A program made the translations under genes and the position numbers. A DNA stretch of 64,000 nt, taken from Ochotona curzoniae. Its lineage: Eukaryota; Chordata; Mammalia; Lagomorpha; Ochotonidae. Positions 1 to 9,310 of this stretch are shown here, one piece after another; within the stretch, counting starts at the first letter, position 1; each line of letters opens with the position of its first letter. Under the pieces are notes generated by a model. It was not told the DNA's origin. It did no database searches and saw only the letters and a program-made list of their open reading frames with translations. The stretch is taken from contig NW_024465369.1 in the NCBI RefSeq assembly GCF_017591425.1, positions 32,077,501-32,141,500 on the forward strand, read 5' to 3'.

Positions 1-580
1 CAGTCGAATATAAGGAAAAGGTCCTTAAATGTGCACGAGAAAAAAAAATCGACATGTAAAGGAATGCAAATTAAACTCACAGGAAACTCTACAGGCAGGA
101 AGAGAATGGAGTGACATATTCCAGATTCTAAAAGAAAAAATTGTTTACCCAGAATAACATACCCAGCAAAACTTTCTTTTGTCTTTGAAAATGAAATAAA
201 ATTCTTCCACAGTAAAGAAAAGTTGAAAGAATATACCTCTTCCAAACCTGCCCTACAAATGATGCTTCAAGATGTTCTCTTGACAGAGAAAAGGAATAGT
301 ATCCACCAAAACCAAAGGCAAATGTGAAGACCATTCCAGTAAAATAACAACAAAAGACTAAACTAACGAACAACCCGTTGCTAAAATGACAGAACCAAAT
401 TACCACCTATTTTTATTAACCCTAAGTATAAACTCATTTTTGATTGATCATCAGTTAAACCCTAAATTGATTAAACTCATCAATTAAACATCATAGATTA
501 ATGGACCAGATTAAAAAAAACCACATCTAGTTGTTGCCTATAGGAGACATATCTCAACAAAGATCAGCGGAAACTATATC
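1..580 (+). mobile_element. L1 fragment, ORF1 end to ORF2 start
   Basis: This stretch aligns by eye with 60085-60665 of the long L1 at the end of the window. Shared phrases include the run around 100-130 (gaatggagtgacatattcc), the 'gaaaatgaaataaaattcttcca' region and the 'aaaggaatag...accaaaaccaaagg' region. It covers the end of the ORF1 C-terminal domain, the inter-ORF spacer and the start of the ORF2 endonuclease. All frames are broken, so nothing here is functional. The 5' part lies outside the window. Confidence 0.85.
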
Positions 581-584
581 TCAT

Positions 585-795
585 AGATTTTGATTTTTTA
601 TTAGTTTTACCTCTTCAAAACACTTTTTTCTAATCAAATTCTTGACCGATTCATAGATCATACAGTAGCATTTTCTTCAAGAAGGTTCTTGATTTTCATT
701 TTCATTTTTTCAGTGATACCTTAGTCATTCAGTAGCATGTTCTTTAACTTCATGGCATTGTAAATTTCTATTTTCCTTTCTATTGTTGATTTTTG
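585..795 (-). mobile_element. Inverted L1 ORF2 endonuclease fragment
   Basis: The reverse complement matches the L1 ORF2 region at about 61195-61400. The shared reading is 'aa(c/t)acatt/gct(a/g)..tgaatga..', which corresponds to the conserved LNN-LLN-QWV type motif. It lies in opposite orientation between two plus-strand L1 pieces, so an internal inversion or twin-priming event is the simplest reading. It is non-coding. Confidence 0.75.
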
Positions 796-1135
796 TATTG
801 TGGCTTTTCATTTAAGGGGATGTATAGTAACTGTGTAATGGAGACTATCATATCCAGATGTGAGGATACAATGCAGTATGCATCTCCACTTCCAGACAAA
901 GATGGACTCCCAATAAAACTGTCAACTATACCTTGACAATAGGATGCTGGACTCTGTGCCATTGTCCATGCCCACATATGTCCATGATGGACATATGATT
1001 GTGTATGAAGAACTATACTATAGTAATGATATAAGTTGAACTCAGTGAAGGGGGAGAGAATTGGGGAGGGGATACAGGAATTCCCATGGTCTATGGAACT
1101 ACATCATAAAATGATAATAATAAAAAGAAGCAAAA
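796..1135 (+). mobile_element. L1 3' end / 3'UTR with A-rich tail
   Basis: The segment runs from 'ggggatgtatagtaactgtgtaatgg' through a purine-rich 'gaagggggagagaattggggagggg' tract to 'ataataataaaaagaag'. This is the layout of a lagomorph L1 3'UTR (G-rich tract, then an A-rich tail). It probably belongs to the same insertion as the two preceding L1 pieces. I did not compare it with a consensus. Confidence 0.6.
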
Positions 1136-1439
1136 ATACTTTTAAAATGCTAAAATATCCAAATAAAATGCTTAAAGGCAAAAAGAAAAAGAGTTGTGGG
1201 GATGAGGAAGGAAATACTAAACTCTAGAAACCATTTTAGTTATTTAGAAAAGAGTTTTTTAAAATTCAGCTTGGACTCATTGCATTTAATTTCATAATTT
1301 CCTGAGAATATATTTTTACCTTTGGCTTTAATCTCTTTGAGAGCGTAATCTGAAGCCACTCCCTATTTGTATGCCTATTGGACTCTATTACAGCATCTGT
1401 AACCCTACTGGCAAATTGGCAGTCAATAGATGTGAATTG

Positions 1440-1774
1440 AGGGCCTGGAGCAGTAGCCTAGTTGCTAAAGCTCTTGCCTTGCATGCGCAGGGAACCCGTA
1501 TGGGCAATGGTTTGTGTCCCAGCAGTCCTGCTTCCCATCCAGCTCCCTGCTTGTGGCCTGGGAAAGCAGTCAAGAACAGCCCAAAGCCTTGGGGCCCTGC
1601 ACCTGTGTGGGAGACCTGAAAGAACCAGCTGGTTCATATCTTTGTACTGACTTGGCCCTGGCCACTGTAGCCACTTGGGGAGGGAATCAGCAAACAGAAG
1701 ATCTTCCTCTCTGTCTCTCCTCCTCTCTGTATATCTGCCTTTCCAATAAAAATAAATAAAATCTTAAGAAAAAT
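1440..1774 (+). mobile_element. CSINE (pika-type)
   Basis: The head reads gggcctggagcagtagccta with 'gctaaagctcttgccttgcatgcg', followed by the body 'agctccctgcttgtggcctgggaaagcagt' and the tail 'ccaataaaaataaataaaatctt'. It is full length (about 330 bp) and moderately diverged. Short open frames across it are by-products of the SINE. Confidence 0.95.
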
Positions 1775-1946
1775 AAGAGTGAATTCAATCTACAGGCTGA
1801 TAGGCAGCTATACTTAGATAACTACTTTTCTTTGCTGTCACACTTATGAAAGACAGGTAATTTTGATCTCCAAACTTAGGAGTGAACTTGGACACTGGAT
1901 GACTTAGCCATTCCACATATTATACCAAATAAGATTTCAAGCAATT

Positions 1947-2263
1947 GGGGCCCAGCATGGTAGCCTAGCGGCTAAAGTCCTTGCCTTGCATGTGCTGGGA
2001 TCCCATATGGGTGCTGGTTTGTGTCCTGGCTGCTCCACTTTTCTTTTAGTTCCCTGCTTGTGGCCTGGGAAAGCAGTAGAGGATGGCCCAAAAGAAAGAT
2101 GGCCAAGAAGAAGCTCCTGGCTTTGGATCAGCTCAGCTCTGGTTCTTACAGCCACTTGGGGAGTGAAGCAGCAGATGGAAAATCTTTTTGTATCTCCTTT
2201 TCTCTGTAAATCTGACTTTCCAATAAAAATAAATAACTATTTGAAGAGAAGAAAAAAAATAAA
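1947..2263 (+). mobile_element. CSINE with target-site duplication
   Basis: A full-length CSINE with head 'ggggcccagcatggtagcctagcggctaaag' and tail 'ccaataaaaataaataa'. It is flanked by a 13-bp direct repeat AAGATTTCAAGCA at 1931-1943 and 2264-2276, the expected target-site duplication of L1-mediated insertion. Confidence 0.95.
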
Positions 2264-2276
2264 AAGATTTCAAGCA

Positions 2277-4035
2277 TTTTAATTCCTTGGTGGAAAGCCT
2301 GGTCCCCACTCCCTTTGGAATATCCTGGCTTTGAGGTTAGTGTTCAGGGTTGCCGCACGCTTGGAAACGGAATAGCTTAAGTGTTCGAAGATTCATTTTC
2401 CTGTAAGTGACTTAGATGGGGAAATGTTTCATTAGCTCCTTTTCCCAAGTTCTAAGGAGCATCTGCAATGGAAACCAAAGCAGCCTTGCACTGCCTGGAG
2501 CGCCTTCACAACATCAAACGCTTCATGAAAATGTTTTCCTCCAACCTCTAGCATTTCCAAATATTAAATGTGAAGAGGAAAGATTTTGCTCCAACCGCAG
2601 AGTGTTCTGGAACTGCAGGGTAGGTGAGCAGAGGTGTGTCTGCACAAATGCTGAGGCCTCTCCTGCTGAATAGTGTGGAAATAAACTCTGCGTGGTTCCC
2701 CAACCCCTTCTAAACAGGGTTGCATGAGCACACACCTGTGTGGGTTTGGCAGGTCCCTGGTGTTAACCTCAAGAGTTCATTAGGAAAAAGTAGGAGGGCA
2801 TATGCTGTCCCTAAAACACAGACAAGCTGTCAGCGGGAGAGAGAAGGGAGTTCTCACAGATGCCTGGTCTCAGCCTGCTTCTCTTGATCTTGTAATGTCT
2901 AGGGGAACCAGTTTAGAACTGAAGTGGTGTTAGGTGGAGGTGCCAGGGTAGACAGGTGACCAGGGAGCAGCAGTGGGAGGGCTGGCCAGGGCTCAAGCCA
3001 GAACAGCTGAAGCATAGTGCAAGATTCACCTTCTCCTGAGCTTCAAGGAAATAGTTTATTTAAAATAATATCAAGGGTAGTTCCCCAAGAATGTGTAAAG
3101 TGTGTCAAAATCATCCTAAGATAAATACTCTTGATTACTGCAAAGATTTTCATTTTACATCATTCATGCTTTGCTAAAAATGCATTAAGGATCTGAGGCT
3201 TTAAATGTATCCACTGTGTTCTCCACAATTTATACTCATTTCTCAGAACTAACTACCAAAATATTCCTGTTTTCCCTTCTGAAATGTGTTTTGATGAATG
3301 GATATTGTGGACAGACCAAGTGAACAGACCCACTAGGAGCTGTGCTGGTCCCAGCTCTGGCAGCCTTGGCTGAGGAATCTGGAACATGTGACTATAGCTA
3401 TAGCACCAGCACCTAGCCTTTTTTTTTTAGAAGACAGACTCTGTTTCTAACATCCTGTATAGTGTGTGGTACAACAAATTATTATTTTTAAGAAACCCGT
3501 GTGTGAATGAGTCTAGGCTGCTAGGCAAACTGAATCCAAATGAAAAGTTATAGATTGTATTTAATTATTCAGCAAGTTTGTTGGGCATGTGGCTGGCTGT
3601 AAAAGAAGCTGCTAGTCATATGAAGGCCACAGGAATGGCCTCTTGCTTGCGTACCCAGTAAACACAGTAGCTGTGAATAGCCAAGAGCTGGTGAGCCACC
3701 ATTACCCAATTGAAAAGATGTGTGGTTTGTGAACAATCTGCTTTCTTGGTTAAAACCTTGGCAGCTTATCTGAATGCAGTAGGGGCACTGCCAGTTACAA
3801 CCTCAACAGCCAGTGCTTTGATTTGCTTTTGATATAATTGTACAGTATGTCAAAGACCCAGAAAAAAAAAAGAATATATATAAAAAGGTCTTGCATTCTC
3901 ATCATATTTACTTCCAGTGTTATTCAGCTGAAATACTGTTGAACCTCAGAAGTATTATAATACATAATGCTGTGATCAATGTTCTCGTATGAGGATACCT
4001 GAGAATATGAAAAACTAGAATGAAAAGGTAAACTT
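2277..4035. other. Unique DNA, no gene seen
   Basis: I find no gene, exon or clear repeat here. The composition is ordinary for intergenic or intronic mammalian DNA, with a short T-run at 3420-3430. The part at 3560-3850 looks non-repetitive and could be conserved, but this was not tested. Confidence 0.5.
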
Positions 4036-4036
4036 A

Positions 4037-4348
4037 TGGAGCCAGAATGATGGCTCAACTGGCTAATCCTCTCCCTGTGAGTGCCAGAATCCCATACAGA
4101 CACTCGTTCAAGTCCTAGCTGTTCCACTTCCCTTCCAGCTCCCTACTTGTCACCTGGGAAAGCAGTGTAGGATGGCCCAAAGCCTTGGAACCATGCACGA
4201 ATGTAGGAGACCCAAAAGCTCCTGGCTCCTGACTTTAGCTTAGCTCCAACAGCTCTGGCTGTTGAAGCCACTTTGGGGAGTAAACCAGCAGATTGAATAT
4301 CTTTCTCTCTTTCCTTCTCTCTGTAAATTGGCCTTTAAAATAAAAATG
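4037..4348 (+). mobile_element. CSINE
   Basis: The head reads 'ggagccagaatgatggctcaactggctaatcctctccctgtgagtgcc', and the body and tail are standard, ending in 'tttaaaataaaaatga'. The head resembles the rabbit-like 'ggctcaa(t)aggctaatcct' variant rather than the young pika head. Confidence 0.9.
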
Positions 4349-4497
4349 AGGGCCAGAAGCAGTGACCTGGTGATTGGGGTCCTCATCTTGCACGCATTGG
4401 GATCCCATATGAGTGCCGGTTCTAATCTTCCTCTCTGTCTCTCCTCCTCTCTGTATATCTGACTCCAATAAAATAAATAAATGTCTAAAATAAAAAT
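4349..4497 (+). mobile_element. CSINE with internal deletion
   Basis: The head 'gggccagaagcagtgacctgg' through 'gatcccatatgagtgccggttctaat' is joined directly to the tail 'cttcctctctgtctctcctcctctctgtatatctgac...aataaaataaataaa'. About 180 bp of the usual body is missing. It sits directly against the tail of the preceding CSINE, so it probably inserted into that A-rich tail. Confidence 0.9.
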
Positions 4498-4562
4498 GGA
4501 TATATATGTATGTATGTATGAAATATGTATATATTATTGAAATATACATATATTATTGGAAA
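4498..4562. repeat. AT-rich simple repeat
   Basis: A run of tatg/tata motifs (tatatatgtatgtatgtatg, then two partly inverted aaatatgtatatattatt / aatatacatatattatt blocks) follows the CSINE tail. It probably expanded from the A-rich tail. Confidence 0.75.
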
Positions 4563-4579
4563 GGGAGATACTTGCTCAA

Positions 4580-6735
4580 AGCTTTTCAGAGTTGTCCATC
4601 TTGTACTGCTGTCCATGCCCTGACAAGGCAGTCGACATCCCTTGCTGGCCAAGATGAGTTAGCTGTCATGTCCCCCATGTGTGTCTGCACATATTGTCCA
4701 ATGTATAGGCATCAGCAACTGAGAAGGCCTAGGCCCAATGCATGCATTCCAAGGTTGGACCACATATATTGTGATTTTCCCTATGGCTGGAGTTTAAGTG
4801 CAAGGGTCTAGTTGGGGAGTCCTTCCAGGAAACTTCAGCCAGGGTGTTCTCAGACTTTACTCATGTATGACCAGCTAGTACAGTGTCGACTTTTGTCTGT
4901 AATCTGTACCAGCCAACACATACATATACTTATGGATGCAACTGCCTTGCCAATCCTGCCCGCAGCCATATCAGGCAAATCTATACTATATAGTGGTATA
5001 GCCCAGCCCAGCCCATCACAGGCCTGGTACTTATAATCACCAGCTGGTGCCACGGCCTATTCACAGCCACCCACACTAATTCCCACCAGTCCTATTCCCA
5101 GCCCTGGTCTTTGTGCAAGCCAGCCTGTGCTGTGGCCTAGCGCAGACTATCCTGCATCCCATCTGGCTTTTATGCCTACCATGGGTGCTGGAGCTTAGCT
5201 CAGCCTGCCCTGCCCCCAGACCTGGCCCATATGTATGTCCATGAGTGCTGCTGCATTGTCCAGCCCCGCCAAGCCCTAGACCTGGCTCTTATGCTCACCA
5301 GTGGAAGCTGCAACCTAGCAGCGGAGTGTCCAGTTCTGCCAGGCCTGCTCCCAGCCCCAGATATCCCACTGAAGTTCAGCATGGCATGACTTGCAGTCAG
5401 TCCTGGCACATGCCAGCAGATGCTGCAGCCTAACCCAGCTGGCTTGCACCCATACCCAGCCCACATGCCGACTAACAGGTACTAGAGCCCTGCCTTGACC
5501 AACCCACCCCCCAGTCAAAGCTGTTTTGCTCACCAGGGGAAGCAGTGGCCTAGCCGGGGTATCCCCAAAGTTCCCTTTCCAGCCCTACTCCCAGCCCTGG
5601 GTGTTGCATATGCCACCAGGTACTGTGGCCCATTCTGGCATGGCCCACCCTCAGTTTTGGCATTCACTGGCAAGTGCTGCAACCTGGTTCAGCCTGGCCC
5701 ACCCCCAGTCTCAGCTCTTGCCATCAGGTGTAGCAGCCTGACCCAATCTACTAAATCCCTTTCCTAGCTGCATGTACTCCATCCTGACCTTGCTAGTTCC
5801 AAAGTGTGCTGCAAACTGGCCCAACATGGCCTGCCCCCAGTATGGCATAAAAGCCATACTGCACCACATGTATGCCAACAGGTGCTACGGTCCAGTTGGC
5901 CTGGCCTGGCCTGCCCCAAGCTCTGACTATCCCACTGACCAGTGGGAGATTCAGCCTAGCAGGGGAGTTCCCTAAGTTTCCCTACCAGGCCCACACCTAG
6001 CCCTGGATCTCACATGTGCCAGCGGGAGCAATCGCCCAGTTTACCATGGCCTTCCTGCAGTCCTGGCACTCACTGGTAGGTAATGCAGCCTATCCCAACC
6101 AGCCTGCATTCATTCTGTCTCTTGCCAGAGTGTTACAGCCTATCTCAACCAGGCCTACTCCTGGACCCGGCTCTCATGCAAACTGGCAGGACCCATGGTC
6201 TAGCCTGTCCTGTCCTATACACATTCTGGCTCTCATGAATTCCCCAAGTTTCCCTACCAGGCCCACTCCCAGTTCTGGATCTCATATGTGTTAGTGAGAG
6301 CCATGGCCCTGCTTGGCCTGGTCTACCCTCAGTCCTGCCCTTTGCATGTACCAACGAGTGTTGCAGCTTGACCCAGCCTGGCCTCCTGCCAGTCCCAGCT
6401 CCTATGTCAATATGTTCCACCCTTCATCCTGGCTCAGCTCAGCAACACGCCCAGCTTTCAAACAAACCAAGGCAGGAGGTGGGGGTACTGCAGTCCCACA
6501 AAGACAAACCTACAAATCCCCTACAGAATCTGTTCCCAGATCTGGCTCTTTCATTCCAGGGGATGCTGAAACCCAGGCTGATGTGGCCCACCCTCTTCCC
6601 TGACACTCACAGGCAGGTACCATAGTGTAGCCCTACCAAGCATGCCCTCCAGCCCCAGATTTTGCATGCACTAGCAGGCAAGCTGGCAGTGCCACCTAAT
6701 CCAGCCCAGGTCTCCCATGTGTGCAGGTGCCTTTA
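4580..6735. repeat. Degenerate ~59-bp minisatellite array
   Basis: About 2.15 kb of C/G-rich sequence in which one short theme recurs: 'gctgcagcctagcccagcctggcccacccccagtcctggctct..tg'. Anchors at 5189, 5248, 5307 and 5423 are spaced 59, 59 and 116 bp apart. A larger block containing 'cctagc(a/c)gggg..tcc(c)aa(g)tttccct..ccag(g)ccc' recurs near 5540, 5950 and 6237. Units are strongly diverged and both strands have unusually long stop-free stretches, a composition effect. The family is not recognised. It may be part of an older element or a locally expanded satellite. Confidence 0.8.
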
Positions 6736-7365
6736 TCTGGTCTAGAAATGCCCTCTGGTTTCCTCATTCTAAATTACCTTGTGTCAGCTCCCTCATCTAC
6801 CTGTAAGCACAGTTTACAGTCTCTGGAAGTCCCCAGAAGTCATTCCTCACCTGTAAAACATGCCTTCAGTGGTCCCCTTTCCACCACATACCCAGGCCCC
6901 ATTCCTCAAGCAACTTGCACCTCCCCTTCCCCACTGCTTGGTAGCACACAGCATGCCTGGGGGCCAGGATGACATGTCCCAGTTGACATCCCCTACCTTC
7001 TGCCAAACTCTGCTGTATAGTATATCTTTAGATTATTTTTTAATAAGGTAGACAACTATTTAGGCACACAGGTATAGTTAACACAGAATTGGCATTAACC
7101 AGGCCCAGAATGCCTCCTAGCTATTGACTGTCTTTCTCCCAGCAGTGTAACACTTGCCTAGGTACCAGGTGATTTAAGCAATTGCCTACAGCTGGGGTTA
7201 TATTTTGTTTTTAACATGTTTTTAAATTTCACCTTAAATTTGTTTTGCATATGACATGTGGGTGGTATCTATTTTTTTTTTCTGCATGGATGGCTGATGA
7301 TTGATTCTGCTCCTCGTATTGAATAGTATATCTTCTCTCTACTGATTTGCAAAACCATCTCTGTC
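6736..7365. other. Unique flank of the minisatellite
   Basis: The first part (to about 7020) keeps the C-rich composition but I see no repeat unit in it. After 7020 it becomes AT-rich. No exon or element is recognised. Confidence 0.4.
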
Positions 7366-7369
7366 ATAG

Positions 7370-7650
7370 ATTGTTTTAATTCTCTATTGCTGATGCAGAA
7401 AATTACCACTAGCCCTGGTGCTCAAACCAACACATCTTTATGGTCTTAAAATTCTTGAGGTCAGAAGTTCAACTAGAACCCCCTAGGAATACCCTAAGCT
7501 AAAATCAAGGTGTTGGCAGAGCTGTTTCCCTTTTGGAAGCCCAAGGGGAGAATGGATTTCCTTATGTTTTTCCCAGTTTCCAGAAGTCATGGTGCCTTTC
7601 ACCCATCTTTGAAACCAGCAATCCCAGGCTATGTCCTTCTCACGGTGAAT
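7370..7650 (-). mobile_element. ERVL-MaLR (MLT1-like) LTR remnant
   Basis: Phrases such as 'attctctattgctg...aaaattaccacta', 'ttcttgaggtcagaagttc', 'ctaaaatcaaggtgttggcag' and 'ggggagaatggatttcctt' match, from memory, the antisense of old MaLR-type LTRs common to placental mammals. The copy is highly diverged and has no retroviral gene. The exact subfamily is not resolved. Confidence 0.55.
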
Positions 7651-7689
7651 ATTAGCCAGCTTTTGGTTAATACAGTAGAATACATTAAA

Positions 7690-8010
7690 AAGCTGCTTAT
7701 GAAAGAAAGAAGTTTCTCTGGCTCACAGCTTGGGAAGTGCAAAAGTAAGGCAGCATAGTACAGGCTTTGACTCTGACAAGGGGCCCGTATAGATGGTAGA
7801 GTACATGCCAAGGAAGTACCACATAGCTGGCCAGAAGGCAGAGAGAGAAAGAGGGTAGAGCCAAACTGCTCCTTTAATCACAACCTTCCAATTGCAACCC
7901 CCAATCATCTTAGGATCTCCCAGCAGACACTACCTGCTTTAAAGGTTCCATCGCCTCCCAGGAGCACCAGCCTGGGAACCAAACCTTTAACATATGAGCC
8001 TTAACAGACA
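7690..8010 (-). mobile_element. Possible MaLR LTR remnant
   Basis: The sequence 'agaagtttctctggctcacagcttgg...gcagagagagaaagagggtagagcc...ctcctttaatcacaacc...' has the order of features seen in antisense MaLR LTRs. It is weak and could instead continue the preceding remnant. Confidence 0.4.
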
Positions 8011-8655
8011 TTTAACATTCAGTATATGAGCTGGAATTCAAATCATAGTACAATGCCATCTTTCTGACAGTGACTTCTGGTGAAAAGCAACCTTCATTTT
8101 ATCTGCCACCTTAATTCCCTTTTACTATGTAACCTAAAAACGTCACACATTCCAAGGATTAGAATGTGGTCCTCTGTAGAAGGGACCAGGAAGAAAGGGT
8201 ATTATCCTGCTGGCCATGTCCATCAAAATATTAGTCTATTTCTTGGCTTTCTGTTCTGCTGCACTAATTCTTTTGTCTAGCTTGTGCCAATACCAGTCTT
8301 AATTACAACAGCTTTATAATAAACTTTGGTATCTAAGGGACAAGTCCCATCTCCCTTCACACATCTGATGGTGGTCTTCATAAATGTCTTATATTTTCTT
8401 GCTCTCTGACCTTTCATATGAATTTCAGAAGTGATTCACCAACTTGTATAGGAAGTAGTTAGAAATTTTGCCCTGGATAATTAGTTTAAGTGGAAAACAA
8501 CTTCTTATGAACAAAGAATGTTGTGCCAATTCAGTGTGTCTTCTATGTCATTCCATGATATCTTTAAAGTATTTTTGCTATAAAAGTTTATAGCTTTCCT
8601 TGTGAAATGTATATCTTAAATGTGTATTGATAGCCATTAAAAGTACTTTTTATGC
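8011..8655. other. Unique AT-rich DNA
   Basis: No gene is seen. The sequence is AT-rich and non-repetitive by eye. Confidence 0.45.
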
Positions 8656-8980
8656 GGGCCTGGCAGCATGGCCTAGCGGCTAAAGTCCTCGCCTTGAACG
8701 CGCCGGGATCCCATATGGGCTCCGATTCTAATCCCAGCAGCTCCACTTCCCATCCAGCTCCCTGCTTGTGGCTTGGGAAAACAGTGGAGGATAATCCAAG
8801 CTCTTGGGACCCTGCACCCACTTGGGAGACATGAAAGATGCTCCTGGCTCGTGATCTCAGATCGGCTCAGTTCTGGCCCTTGTGGCCTCTTAGAGAGTGA
8901 ACCAGCAGATGGAAGATATTTCTGTCTCTCCTTCTCTCCATAAATCCAATCTGCCTTTTTAATAAAATAAATCTTTAAGA
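8656..8980 (+). mobile_element. CSINE (young, pika-type)
   Basis: The head 'gggcctggcagcatggcctagcggctaaagtcctcgccttgaacgcgccgggatcccatatgggc' is close to the young pika form. A-box-like and B-box-like (gattctaatcc) pol III promoter motifs are present. The tail is 'aataaaataaatcttta'. Confidence 0.95.
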
Positions 8981-9027
8981 GTATTATATTTTGTCAAAAG
9001 CTGACTTATGCATCTGTTTAAATAAAC

Positions 9028-9310
9028 TGCCACTATAGCCTGAATGTCTGTTTTCCTAATACCCAATGAAGTAACATTGACAGGTGGTACCCGTGGAAGA
9101 GGAGTTAAGTCCCAAGAGCCCTATCCTCATGGGTGAGAGACGTGTACCTTGGAAAAGAAACTCCAGGAAGTTTCCTGGTCCCCCTGCCTTGGGAGGACAC
9201 AGCAGCAAGACCCCAGCTCCACAGTGGAGAGCCTTTCCAAGGCTTTATCTACTCCAGCAGTGCCTTAACCCTGAGCTCTCCATACTCCAGAACTGTCAAA
9301 AACACAGAGA
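9028..9310 (+). mobile_element. ERVL-MaLR (MLT1-like) LTR remnant
   Basis: The order 'gaatgtctgttttcctaatacccaatg..gtaacattgacagg', 'gagttaagtcc', 'gccctatcctcatgggtgaga', 'ggaggacacagcagcaagac' and 'ctccatactccagaactgtcaaaaa' follows that of old MaLR LTRs. It is diverged, carries no internal retroviral region, and most likely predates lagomorphs. Confidence 0.55.

Noticed and set aside
5200..6420. Several Pro/Ala/Ser-rich open frames on both strands
   Set aside because: They come from the C/G-rich, stop-poor composition of the minisatellite array, and frames shift between units.
4580..6735. CRISPR-like array of spaced repeats
   Set aside because: The units are contiguous and diverged, without constant repeats separated by unique spacers, and the DNA is mammalian.
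7370..8010. Possible intact endogenous retrovirus
   Set aside because: Only diverged LTR-like sequence is present. No gag, pol or env reading was seen.
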